Source: Pictodentalium vernedei (taxonomy: Eukaryota; Mollusca; Scaphopoda; Dentaliida; Dentaliidae). From it: a stretch of 64,000 bases of DNA. Location: NCBI GenBank assembly GCA_031216915.1, contig CM062292.1, forward strand, positions 199,537,262-199,601,261, given 5' to 3'. Positions 22,471 through 33,751 of this stretch are shown in pieces. The notes beneath the pieces were generated by a model. It was not told where the DNA came from and searched no databases. It worked only from the letters and a program-made list of their open reading frames with translations. Position 1 is the first letter of the stretch, and each line of letters starts with the position of its first letter. The translations under genes were made by a program, and so were the position numbers.

Positions 22471-23030
22471 TATATGCATCGATATTTAGAATAAAATTGT
22501 TTTTGTGAACATAAATTTCAAGATTACCATGCAATTACATAGTTTATTGGAAAACAAAAAAGATAAGCAAAGTATTTCGTTATGACCAGAGATATGGCCT
22601 GATTAGAAATTGAAAAAAATTTAGGGTGTGGCGTGCACTGGATGATCCCCTCCCATGGCCCGACTGCTCATGAGTATGGCAGTGTAAATGAGTCGTCGAA
22701 ACACTAAAGACATCGCAGGGATGAAAACAGGTAAATTTGAATGCATTTAGTTAAAGTGTATGTGTGGAGAAGGTGGCAGAGATTCCATTCGCCAACTCCG
22801 AGTCAACATTACAAAGAAGATAAAAAGAAGCCGATGAGAATCGGAAGTTATGTGACACCGTGTGTGGCAAATCGAATACTTAATAACTCATGTATTATTA
22901 GCATTCCACATTCGAAAATCTTTTCTGCAGTATTATCTGGATAAGAAAAGATATCTAAAGCCACCACCACGTTAAGTGCAATCACCTTTTGCACAAGTTT
23001 TAAAGAGTTACAAATAAAACAATGACAATC
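22471..23030. other. No gene recognised
   Basis: AT-rich sequence without clear ORFs or repeats. Confidence 0.4.
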
Positions 23031-23188
23031 TTAACACTCTGAAGCCAAAAGACCGCTTTTCCAGACCAGGATCGTGATACGACCTGCGTGCATAACGTAG
23101 ATAGTTGCTCGGTGAATCTGTGTGGTACAAAACATCAAGCTTTTCAACGTGCAGACCCAAGACCGTACGTTGAATATTTTGATTGATC

Positions 23189-24525
23189 TATACCTGGAAC
23201 TTAATTAAGCATCCCCTGAAATTATTCATGTTGCTGTTACTGATTATTAAGTTTTAATGATTGCTATGTCTTGCAGTACATTTCATCTAGTGAAACATGA
23301 TGTTTCTGGTTGACAGCCTACCCCAAACATATCCCTTCGTCCACGCGAAGCATGCTTCTCACCAATGTCACAAAAAACACAATCATCCACAAGCAATATC
23401 TGGGTATAAAACAAGAACATATGTTAAGGACCGACCAACCCTAAAAGACCTCTCCTCGGGAAAATCTGGGTCTGGCACGAATCGTTAGGCGTGAGCATTT
23501 TGCTTCAAGTGGGGTTTGGAAACGCCTTTGGTTTCCCAACAGGCGTTTGTGCAACAGACCTGTGCGAAATCGTCTCAAAGAATTGGATATGATATCCTAA
23601 GTGTCATCAAGCGCCCAACTCTGTCCCATCAGCATCAAAGATGACGTTTGGAGGGGTGTATGGCACGACAACATTGGAATCTCAGGACGTGGAGGAGAGT
23701 CCATTGGTCAAGCGAGAGTAGGTTCCTACTTCACGTCAGAGATGGTCGCGTGAGACTGTGGAGGCATAGAAATACTGCTTACGTGCACAGGTGCGCAGGT
23801 GCACAGGAGCATCAGACCTACTGTTCCTTATGGTGGAGGATCAGTAATGATTGTAAACATGATATGGTGACTGCACGTGGGAATCTCAGTGGTCATTTTG
23901 ACAACCACCCGTTAGCTACTCGCCCTGTATTCATTCATGGATGACAATACAAGGCCACACCGTTCCTATGCATTGAGAGCATTCCTTCAGAACAACGCTA
24001 TTGTAACACTACCTTGGCCTGCAAAAGAGTCCTGATTTGAAGCCATTAGAACACATCTGGGACTTTCTGGGACAGAATTTGGCCGATTTGGAAACTGCAT
24101 TGCACGAGGAATGACAGCAGTTGCCCCTGGACCGTGTCTGAAGGCTCACTGGTGGCATTAGGAGGAGGGTTCAGGCTGTCATCCGGGTACGTTGTGGGTA
24201 CAATCGCTACTGACGTCAGACACTGCTATTGTGTTCAGGAGATCACAAGTTGCATATTTGCCAGTAATTACCGGCATTGTTTCTTCATGGACCGTTCCGG
24301 CACCAGAATATTTTTTAATTAAAACATTAGAGACAGATATGTGTAACTTGCGCCATTAAAATACTGCATATTTTCATCATTGTGTTGTCTTTCATTTGTC
24401 AATAGAACATTCTTTCCGCAAACAATCACTTTTCGCCATCTCAAAGATACCATGAAAGTAACGACAGTTTCTATTATCACCACTGCGAAAAAACAGGGGG
24501 TGCTTTATCAAGTTCCATGTGTATA
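23189..24525 (+). mobile_element. Tc1-like DNA transposon, copy 3 (degraded, different lineage)
   Basis: The imperfect terminal inverted repeats read tataC..CTGGAACTTaATTAAGCATCCCCTG at the left and the complement of TATACACATGGAACTTGATAAAGCACCCCCTG at the right, so the element can be bounded. It carries one decayed + strand transposase. It is inserted in a family B MITE. Confidence 0.75.
23410..24150 (+). pseudogene. Tc1-like transposase pseudogene, copy 3
   Basis: Several broken frames carry transposase blocks in the expected order. The first is an N-terminal segment at about 23425-23600. Then W..VHWSSESRFLLH with DGRVRLWRHR (23690-23770) gives the first DDE strand; the usual D of the DESR motif reads S here. 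FMDDNTRPH (about 23935-23965) carries the second D, and SPDLKPLEHIWD (about 24028-24065) the E. Stops and frameshifts separate the blocks. The residues differ from the other two Tc1 copies, so this is another lineage. It is inactive. Confidence 0.85.
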
Positions 24526-24606
24526 CCTGCAAGTAACGAATATAAAGTCTTCCAACTGATGACACTGAACTGGCGTGGAAGATACCATCAGGGTTCAAAG
24601 GATTAA

Positions 24607-25689
24607 ATCAAACTGTCAGAACCGATGTGAGCCAGGGTTGTGTTTTGTCCAAAGAGGTGGTAGGATTGTGACTTTGTGACATATGAGATTAAATTATTAA
24701 TAAAGAAAATTTAATGCCACCAGTTAGACCTCTCTGGGAAGAAACTTGGATACGTTTGGCGGGAGGGTGGGTTGTCTAATATTTCGGGCTGAATTATAAT
24801 TGGACTGCTTTGCCTCTAGGCAAAGCTGTCCAATTTTCAGTTCAGCTGAAAATATCTTTAGACTAGTTAATCGTCACCACCAGAGGACAACAGATTGCAA
24901 CAACACAACAACAGTGACGCAACAGCTCGTTGGAATACTTCAAAAACACTATACCTGTTTTGTTTGTCGATTTTTAACAGGCATGGGTTGGTCATTGGTA
25001 GGGGATTATCAGGGTTGAGACAACTCCAGTTGGTTGAGGGAGATTTTCTTTGTTAAAAATATTCAAAAGTAGATCATTTGATATTTTTAATATGAATAAA
25101 TGTTGAAATTAGTAGACTTGAAAAGCTTAACTAACGGAACTGGATGTTAGATATTTCACCCATCAGAAAAATAATTTATCTCTTGGTCCATTGTAACGAA
25201 GAATACATTTACCTGACTAATTAACGGCCACTAGAAAAACGAAAAGATTATTATGCGTAATGTTCATTATCGGATAGTGGAGCGATATGGTCCAATTTTT
25301 TTCAATTAAGAGCTTCTGATATGACGTAACTTTCGAGCGCTGGTAAAAAGGTAATTAGGAGAACATGATATACAACTTCCGTTTGTATCGACCGAATAGG
25401 TCCGCAACGTCGATATCGATCACAAACCGATCTCGGCCGCAAAACACGAAACGCGGACGCAATCGGCTTGCGTTTTGCGAATGCAATCGGCTTGCCCAAT
25501 CCAAATGGGGTTTTGCGGACGTGATCGCCTTGTGGACAAAAATCCGCCTTGCGGACCAATTCGCTCAAAAAGTGCGTTTGATACATATTACAGTTCTCCA
25601 GAATCTGTCCATTTAACACTGAAGGCGAAACAACAGTTTGTCCAAATGTACTTTTATATTTGATTAACAACGCTTAGAACCAAACTGTG
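24607..25689. other. No gene recognised; one short inverted repeat
   Basis: attggactgctttgcct..aggcaaagctgtccaat forms a small hairpin at 24799-24835. Around 25420-25560 the phrase (t/g)cggac and aatcggcttg recurs. No coding gene was identified. Confidence 0.4.
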
Positions 25690-25764
25690 AATAAAATAAC
25701 AAACTTGGAGAGAAACAAGTAGCAGGAGAGCGATCAACCGCGACTGGCAAGACCTAGTGCAGGA

Positions 25765-25920
25765 CCTAGAAAGTGGCGTCATATCACGTGACCTAGTGCT
25801 GCCATGTTGTAACGTCATCCCCATAGTGATATGTGGTGTTAGTGCGCATGCGCAGCTCGTGTTGTTAGGGTGATGTGTGTTTCCGTCGTCCATTTTGTAT
25901 ACTGAAGGCCGCCATCTTAG
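25765..25920. promoter_or_regulatory. Promoter-like motif cluster in left arm
   Basis: An E-box/USF-type CACGTGAC (25785-25792), an NRF1-type TGCGCATGCGCA (25843-25854) and a YY1-type GGCCGCCATCTT (25907-25918) lie within 140 bp. These are motif matches by eye; activity is inferred. Confidence 0.4.
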
Positions 25921-25999
25921 TTTCTATGGTCTTCTTATAGGACAGGAGTATGTTCGGAGGGTATGTTCCTTTGTACAAAAGTAATTTCCCTATTCATAA

Positions 26000-26800
26000 A
26001 ATTACCCGAAAATCCCTCCAAATCACATAGAGTATTTACTCGAACGAGTGACTCGCATATACGACTCTTAGCCTCATTTCCGTATTTGAGGATACCTTTG
26101 ACCTGGCATTGTATTATTTGAGGATACCTATCGAGGATATTTTCTGGAGAATCCCAGTTTGTCTTATGAGGCCATGAAGGCCATGAGAAAATCCCTCAGT
26201 GAGGTCTAATATACTATCCCTCTTAACCTCATTTCTTTTGAGGGCATCAGGGCCATGAGAAAAATCCCTCAGTGAGGCCTAATTTATTATCCCTCTTAGC
26301 CTCATCTCGGTATTTAACAACCATAGCCCCTGGGACCCCAATTTCAGCACCCCTTTTTGAAAAAAATGTCTGGCCCTCGGCACCCCTTTTTAGTCGTATG
26401 AGGCCATGAGGGTTATGGGAAAAGCCCTCAATGAAGGTCTAATTTACTATCCCTCTTAGCCTCATTTCGTTTAAGGCTATTAGGGCCATGAAAAATTCCT
26501 CAATGAGGTCAAATTTACTATCTCTCTTAGCCTCATCTCGGTATTCAACAGCCACAGACCCTGGGGCCCCCAATTTCAGTACCCCTTTTTGAAAAACGTC
26601 TGACCTTGGACACCCCCTTTTAGTCGTATGAGGCCATAAGAGCTATGAGAAAAACCCTCAATGAGGTCTATTCTACTATCACTTTTAGTCTCATTTCTGT
26701 TGAGGCCATGAGGACCATGAGAAATCCCTCAGTGAGGTCTAATTTACCAGCCCTCTTTGCCTCATTTCGGTATTTGAGGATACCTATGATCCAGCTCCTA
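26000..26800 (+). repeat. Decayed tandem units inside left arm
   Basis: Units of roughly 70-80 bp alternate the phrases ccctcaatgaggtctaatttactatccctcttagcctcat and gaggccatgagg. A longer period includes acagccaca..cctggggccccaatttcagcacccctttttgaaaaa. The mirror copies lie at about 28240-28700. Confidence 0.75.
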
Positions 26801-27175
26801 CACAGCTCCTATCTCCTATATGGCGCCTATACAGTTCCTACACAGGTAGTCTTGCCAACGGTTTCCATCTTATCTCTAAAGCTCCAAGGCCATTACTTGT
26901 CTATGGTCTATCTGTCCTATCATTAGCTTCTACAGCAGTCTTGTGCCATTGCGGCCTTGTACCAGTACTATCATCCATTAATATTGACTTGTAACACTAC
27001 TTCCTACCTATACCTATCTCAGTCTTGACTATAACGGCGATCAAGGTTGAATCATATAGCTGCATTGTCCCGGTATGCATATAAACGGGGTATACAAGGC
27101 ATTCCGTAACTGAGATTCTTATCCGATTCCGTGACATGGGATTCCGTGATTTAACATAAGCACTCGAGGGTATGG

Positions 27176-27799
27176 AAAGGGACTGATAACACCCAATTAT
27201 TATTGCAAGAACCTGAACAGATAAAACATACAACCATGCAGTACAAAATGACGAATGTAAAAAAGTGAACGAAGATGCAATACAATCAAGATCGACGTGA
27301 ACGTAAGAAACATAAAGCACTTTGACTTAACCTTTACGCCCAATAAATTCAAGAAAATGTCACCTGAATGAACTACAATCCTTAAGAAAATATAACATGC
27401 AACAACCCACCGGAACAGACGAAACATGAACGAAGATCAAATGGTTGGACAGAACTGAATTATGAACAAATCCAACACAACTACGGTTGAACTGTTCGAA
27501 TGAAGTCGACGTGATCGAACTCTTGGATCCAACACAACGAAGATCGAACTGACCTGATCAAACACAACCAAGATCGAAGTGAATAGAACATAACAAGCTT
27601 TATCGCGGTGTTTGAAATGAATTATAACCCTAATGAAAATATAAAGCATTGGTAACCCTCTTGAACTCAACATAGTTTTGAACACTATTTTTAAACTATA
27701 ACCCTAATGAAAATATAATGCAGAGTTAAGCCCTTTGAGCTATTTGAATGAACTTGTATAATATATAAATAATACTAACACCCTTTGAACGTAATTCTT
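27176..27799. other. Spacer of the large inverted repeat
   Basis: This non-palindromic centre contains direct repeats of taaccctaatgaaaatata (about 27628 and 27700) and aacacaac..agatcgaa phrases (about 27470-27575). No ORF has recognisable motifs. Confidence 0.6.
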
Positions 27800-29149
27800 C
27801 CAATGGGGAAAGGGACTGCCCTCGAGTGTTTATATTAAATCTCGGAATCCCATGTCACGGAATCCGATAAGAATCTCAATTACGGAATGTCTTATATACC
27901 CCGTTTGTATGTATACAGGGGAAATGAAGCAACATGATTCAACCTTGGTCGATGTTATAGTCGAGACTGAGATAGGTATAGGTAGGAAGTAGTGTTTCAA
28001 GTCAATATTAATATATGATAGTATTGGTACAAGGCCACAATGGCACAAGACTGCTGTAGAAGCTAATGATAGGACAGATAGACCATAGACAAGTAGAGGT
28101 CTTGGAACTTTGGAGATAATATGGAAACCGTTGGTAAGACTACCTGTATAGGGCGTTTATAGGAGCCATATAGGAGATAGGAGCTGCATAGGAGCTGGAT
28201 CATAAATATCCTTAAATACCGAAATGAGGCTAAGAGGGCTGGTAAATTAGACCTCATTGGGGGATTTCTCGTGGCCCTCATGCCCTCAAAAGAAATGAGA
28301 CTAAGAGGGATAGTAAATTAGACCTCATTGAGGGCTTTTCCCATAGCCCTCATGGCCTCATACGACTAAAAAGGGGTGCCAAAGGCCCGACGTTTTTTTT
28401 TCAAAAAGGGGTGCTGAAATTGGGGTCCCAGAGGGGGGGGGGGCTATGGTTGTTAAATACCGAGACGATGTTGAGAGGGATAGTAAATTAGGCCTCATTA
28501 AGGGATTTTTTCGTGGCCCTCATGGCCTCAAAAGAAATGAGGTTAAGAGGGATATTATATTAGACCCCATTGAGGGATTTTCTCATGGCCCCCATGGCCT
28601 CATGTGACAAAAAAGGGATTCTCCCGAAGGTATCCTCACTAGGTATAATCAAATAATACAATGCCACGTCAAAGGTATCCTCAAATACCGAAATGAGGCT
28701 AAGAGTCGTATATGCGAGTCACTCGTTCGAGTAAGTAAATACTCTATGGCTTATTTGCTCGGTGGGATTCGAGTAGTTCGAGTAATGACTTGTCAGTAAC
28801 TACTTGATAGATTCTTAGCATTAAGAATGATATAGGCTTTCAAGGAGGTTGTCTATCAGTTGGCTATACTAAAAAGGATTCTGGGGGAAATCCTAACCAG
28901 AAAATTACTCTAGTTCAATCGAACTTACCCCTGGAGGCCTTCTCGGTAATAGGTTTCTGGGGGAACCGTATCAAATAAAGTCAATTCGGCAGTTTGGTGG
29001 ATTTTGGTGATTTGAAGGAATTGTCGGGTTGTTTGTGGTAATTCTACGAATCGGGAAATTACTCTTGTACAAAGGAACATACCCTTCAAACATACCCCTG
29101 TCCTCTAAGAAGGTTTTAGGTCATATAGGAACCACGTGCTACCATAGAA

Positions 29150-29335
29150 ACCAAGATGGCGGCCTCCAATATACAAAATGGATGACGGAAACACATATCA
29201 CCCTAACAACACAAGCTGCGCATGCGCACTAACATCACGTATCACTATGGGGATGACGACACAACATGAACGCTCACGCTGGTTACCATGACAACCAAAC
29301 ATGGCGCCACTGGGTCACGTGACATGACGTCACTT
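29150..29335. promoter_or_regulatory. Promoter-like motif cluster in right arm
   Basis: The mirror of the left-arm cluster: YY1-type AAGATGGCGGCC (29153-29164), NRF1-type TGCGCATGCGCA (29217-29228), GTCACGTGAC (29314-29323) and a CRE-type TGACGTCA (29325-29332). Confidence 0.4.
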
Positions 29336-29754
29336 CCTAGGTCCTGCACTAGATCCTGCCAATCGGGCACGGTTCATCGCTCTCCTACTACTGAAACAAC
29401 AAATTTTGACTGAAATAGATTTAACCCTGAGTGCAAATATTTCATTGAGGAAAAGAACAATTTTAGACTTTGACGGCGACATGGAAAGAACTCTTTTATT
29501 CAATGCCACGAAAGCAATCGAAACGTGAGAAATGGTATAGCTTCTAACGTTCTTTACAACACCGTGGGGGAAGTGTGTTTAGATCAATATTAAGCTTAAT
29601 ATTTAAACTTTAAAAGTTCGAAGAGAAGTATTTTTTTCCTTGGAAAAACAAAATTATGGAGATGAGCTGACATTAATTGATTATCAGGTAAGCTCTGAAT
29701 CTTGATCGCAATATTGAGATACCCAGTTACCAAAACACTAATCAGGGGTCAATA

Positions 29755-29970
29755 CTATAAAACTTTTACAATTGTATTTTCTAGAATTGTATTTTCTAGT
29801 TATGACTTTAAGTGGGTTAAATGAATCATTAGCATTTTCAAAGAACGGGCAATTTGCCAGTTGGCAAATTGCCATATGTTTTAAAATGCTAATGAATCAT
29901 TTTTGTCAGTTGTATTAATAGGTAGAAAATACAATTATAAAAAATACAATTGTAAAAGTTTTATAGTATT
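29755..29970. repeat. Imperfect palindrome
   Basis: actataaaacttttacaattgtattttc..aatgattcattagcattt..ggcaatttgccag pairs with its complement, ending aaaatacaattgtaaaagttttatagta. It lies just outside the 3' LTR. It is probably a small MITE. Confidence 0.8.
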
Positions 29971-29983
29971 GGTTCCAGAGTGG

Positions 29984-30947
29984 TGTTACAGTGTGGAAAT
30001 ATTATTGATATTGGTAACAGAAAGAAATCTGAGAATTAGCAACAATAACTATGAATTTAACTATTCTGAAATTTAATTAAAAAAAAATTAATATAAAAAA
30101 ACGATACAATGATCTTTTACACTAATTGGTTTACAGAAAATAAAAAGAGGTACTTATCAATTATTGAATTAGTCCAAAGTACAGTTTGACAGAATCCAGT
30201 AATCCAGTGGTGAGAAATCTTCTGAAGAAAGTTACCAGCTGGTAGATGTAGTATTAAATCAAAGAATGTCTCTTCAGAAACAGTATCCCGTAGATTTGTA
30301 ATAAAATTTTCACTTAGAAATTTCAGCAGTTTCCAATAAAATATAACAAAATGCTCCACAAAATTGAAATGGAGTAAAAATCCAAGAAGTATTGGCGCCA
30401 CAAGTAATTTCCAAATAATCCAGTAGAATCCTGGCTTTTCACAAAATAATATTATTCTGTTTCACGGAAAGTATAAATTATCTTTTCCAAGACGAATAGA
30501 TTCTCTTCAAAATTCTCTTTTGGAATCAATCTTCCAAATTCACAAAGAAGCACTGCTTCTATAATAAATGCGCTGTTCTGAAACAATAATAATCTCCAAT
30601 GGAAACAACTGAAGTGAGTCTTTCTGAAATGCTTTCTAAAAATGAGTTGTTTAATTCTGTTGACAAACCTCTATGTAGTAACCAGATAGAATGTTCTAGA
30701 AGAATCTCCAAAGTTATATCAGTTTCCAGTTGATTCTATCACAATCCAAGTAAATAAGGCCCTTGACCTACTTAAACAATCAACAGCTATATGTACAATA
30801 GATCAGTGTAACAAAGATGTAAACAAGGTCACTCAGTGCAAATGAGTCAGACCAGTCAGAAAATGCAGAAATAAAAAATATCTATCTCATATAATTATCA
30901 ACTAAGGATATGTCAATCTCAATATAATATGGGGGCTATATAACACA
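29984..30947 (-). repeat. 3' LTR of the gypsy element
   Basis: On the - strand it starts TGTGTTATATAGCCCCC after a purine-rich stretch and ends ..CACTGTAACA. The terminal 41 bases match the 5' LTR remnant at 35923-35963 with a few differences, giving TG..CA ends. Its length is about 964 bp. Confidence 0.8.
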
Positions 30948-31108
30948 CCCTGCCTTAAAAGAAAAGTTTGAAGGTACTGAAAACTTTTTTATATAATTTT
31001 AGCAGGCTCTGACTGGTTTACAATACACACACGATAATCTTCACAATTTTTTTTAATAAACATATATACACACTTGAAGTGAATAGGGACCGATCATATC
31101 ATTTTAAA

Positions 31109-32500
31109 TTAGGATATTCTGAAAAGAGCATCAGCTACAACATTATCTCTTCCCGAAATATGCCTAATCTCTAAATTATATTCTTGAAGGGCTAAACTCC
31201 ACCGCAATAATCTTTGATTCTTGTTTTTCATTTTATTGATAAAAGTTAAGGGGTTATGATCAGTGTAAACTGTAATTGGGCATTGGGTGGTTCCTAGATA
31301 CACATCAAAATGGGTCAATGCCAAAATTAGAGCCAACGTTTCTTTTTCTACCGTAGAGTAATTCTTTTGATGCTTGAGAAATGTTCTGGAGAAATAACAT
31401 ACAGGGTGATCAATACCTTGGGAATCTTCCTGGGCAATATACCCACCTGCTCCATTGTCACTTACATCTATAAATAATTTGAAGGGTTTTTCATAATTGG
31501 GACTGGCCAGGATAGGGGAATTATTTAATAAGGATTTCTGGCACTCCTCGGTCCAAACAAACCTAACCCTTTTGCTCAATAAACTGGTCAAAGAGGAGAC
31601 AACATCTGAGAAATTTAAACAAAATTTTCCAAAATATCCAGCCATGACTAAAAATCTCATGAGCTCTTTTTTAGAGCTTGGTATTGGAAAATTTACAATG
31701 GCATCAATTTTTGCGGCAATTGGCCTCACCTGCCCCTGACCCACAACATGACCTAAATAATTTACAATTGCTTTGCCAAATTCTGATTTTACCAAGTTAA
31801 TAGTTAGGTTGGCTTGGGTCGCTTTGTCAAAAAATTCTTGAATGTGATTTAGGTGGTCAGCCCAATTTGTATCTGTGTGTATAATAACATCATCAATATA
31901 AGCTGCACTGTGATCTAGGTATGCAATTAAGTGGTTAACCATGCGCTGGAACTTTGCCGGAGAATTTTTCATGCCAAAAGGAGTAACTTTATATTGATAC
32001 AACCCAAATGGGGTAACAAAAGCAGATATTTCTTTGGCTCTTTCTGTTAAAGGGACTTGCCAATAACCCTTTAACAAGTCAAATTTTGTCACAAATTTAG
32101 CATGGCCAAGTTTGTCGATGCAGTCATCAATTCTTGGAATTGGATAATTGTCTGTTTTGGTGAGGCTGTTCATTTTTGGGTAATCCGTACAAAATCGGTA
32201 ACTCCCATCAGGTTTTGGGACGAGTATACAGGATACAGGGCGAACTCCAGTTGCTATGCCCAGGTTCTATGATATCATTGTCCAGCATATTTCGTATTTC
32301 CTTTCGCATGATCTAAGCTTTGAAAGGGTCCATTCTATATGGATGGATGCTGTTTGATGGGATTTGCCTCTCCTACATCAACATCATGAAAAATAACAGA
32401 TAATAAGTGTTGATACTTAAAAATTAAATCAACTAAATCTTTTCGTTGGTCAGGCGGTAAATAATCTATTTTATTTTGTAGAACTCTCAGGACATCTGAG
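31109..32500 (-). pseudogene. Gypsy reverse transcriptase and RNase H
   Basis: This domain copies the element's RNA into DNA and removes the RNA strand. Upstream of 32335 the frame still shares an ORF with the end of integrase. Between 32335 and 32174 there are a stop and a frameshift across the first RT blocks. The long open segment 32173-31109 (354 codons) contains FDLLKGYWQVPL, FGLYQYKVTPFGMKNSPAKFQR, the catalytic YIDD, a connection region, then RNase H with LFIDVSDNGAG, FLKHQKNYSTVEKETLAL and YTDHNPL. It ends with the HISGRDNVVADALFR block. The motifs place it firmly in Ty3/gypsy. Confidence 0.92.
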
Positions 32501-32589
32501 TTCTGTAACCTCAGAGGTACATTTTCGCAGCCTTCATGAATATCCTCCACACGAATTTCCACCTCTTCCATGTGGGTAACTTTCGAGGC

Positions 32590-33744
32590 TGGTAGAGAGC
32601 TTGGTTCTCTCTCATAATATGTTTTCAACATATTTATATGACACAGCTGAGTATTTTTGAGTCTATTGGGAGTCTCAACAACGTAATCAGTATCACTGAT
32701 CTTGTGCTTAACAATATAAGGGCCTGAAGATCTTGCTTGTAAAACATTGCCCTTTAAAGGGAATAATACTAGCACCTTGTCCCCAGGTTTAAAGGTGCGC
32801 AATTTCGCCTTTTTATCATACCAGGTCTTCATATGACTCTGGGCTTCTGTAAATGTTTATTTGCCATTACTCTGGCTTGGTGCAATTTTCCTTAAAAGTG
32901 GACACATAGTCCAGAAGAGAAATTTCAGGTGGCTCTTCCTCGAGCCATTTCTACTTCAAAGCAGTGAGTGGACCCCTCACTGAGTGTCCAAAACACTAAT
33001 TCAAAATGGCTGAACCCCAGAGATTCCTGTAGTCTCACAGACTGCAAATAAGAGGAGATGTATTCCTTCATCTCAGTCCTTCTCATTATCCTCCCCATAG
33101 GCCTTTATGATGGTCTTCAGTGTTTGATGGAAGCGTTCAAGAGTACCTTGACTTCCGGGATGATAGGCACTTGATGTGTACTGCTTAATTTTGAGTTTAT
33201 ACATCACCTGCTGAAAAATGTTTGACATAAAATTTGAGCCTTGGTCTGATTACACTGACCTGGGTAGACCGAAAGTCGTGAAAAATTTTATTAAGGCCTT
33301 AACTATAGTCTTAGTTTTAATATTTCTTAGAGGTATTGCTTCAGGAAATCATGTAGAAGCACACATGATGGTAAGAAGATATTCATTTCCAGATCTTTTT
33401 CTAAACAATGGGCCAACACAATCAATAATAATTCTACTAAATGGCACCTCAAAAGCAGCGATTGATTGGGGGGGGGGGCAGGAGGAATCTTCTGGTTTGA
33501 GTTTTCCTACAATTTGACAGGTGTGGCAGGTTTTACAAAATTCAACAACATCCTGTCGAAGCTGGTGCCAGTAAAAACACTGTTGAATTCGAGAATAGGT
33601 TTGCCTAACTCCCAAATGTCCAGCCATTGGATTTTCATGAGCCAGGCTTATTATTTCATTCCGGTATTTAGTGGGGACAACTATTTGATAAATAACCTCC
33701 CAATCACTATTGGAGGGTACTTCTGGTGGTCGCCAATTCCTCAT
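32590..33744 (-). pseudogene. Gypsy integrase
   Basis: Integrase inserts the cDNA into host DNA. From 33744: the N-terminal zinc-binding HHCC module (GHLGVRQTYSRIQQCFYWH with CKTCHTC), then the first catalytic D in the RIIIDCVGP stretch. A frame break near 33349 follows. The second catalytic D lies in SDQGSNF (about 33240), directly preceded by an in-frame stop. SAYHPGSQGTLERFHQTLK (about 33180-33125) supplies the catalytic E. The C-terminal GPY/F-type module (SSGPYIVKHK, and VLVLFPLKGNVL before it) lies in the 32832-32335 ORF and ends in LCHINMLKTYYE. It runs directly into RT, confirming the INT-RT order. Confidence 0.9.
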
Positions 33745-33751
33745 GAGTACA

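Larger units (their letters stand above)
23031..24606. mobile_element. Family B TTAA-MITE, copy 1, split by a Tc1-like element
   Basis: The left piece (23031-23189) starts TTAACACTCTGAAGCC, contains gaccgcttttccagaccagga and cttttcaacgtgcag. The right piece (24526-24606) has gaactggcgtggaagataccatcagggttcaaaggattaa. Together they match the two halves of family B at 46308 and 48665. A Tc1-like element lies between them. Confidence 0.75.
25690..29405. mobile_element. Large inverted repeat, foldback-like element
   Basis: The left arm (about 25690-27175) and right arm (about 27800-29405) are inverted copies around a ~620-bp spacer. Matching landmarks are: gtagcaggagagcgatc/gatcgctctcctactac at the ends; TGCGCATGCGCA; GGCCGCCATCTT/AAGATGGCGGCC; gtacaaaaggaacatac; gagtcactcgttcgag; cctcaaataccgaaatgaggct; and gaatcccatgtcacggaat near the centre. 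Internally the arms contain decayed tandem units (gaggccatgag..tccctcaatgaggtctaatttactatccctcttagcctcat). The right arm has an extra ~250 bp at 28748-29000. Arms with internal tandem repeats are characteristic of foldback transposons, but no transposase or target duplication was found. Confidence 0.85.

Noticed and set aside
25302-25670. 122-codon - strand frame near the large inverted repeat
   Set aside because: No motif is seen, and the opposite strand has an equally long frame over the same bases.
26645-26926. Open frame present in both arms of the large inverted repeat
   Set aside because: Similarity between arms follows from the repeat itself; the frame crosses the decayed tandem units and shows no motif.
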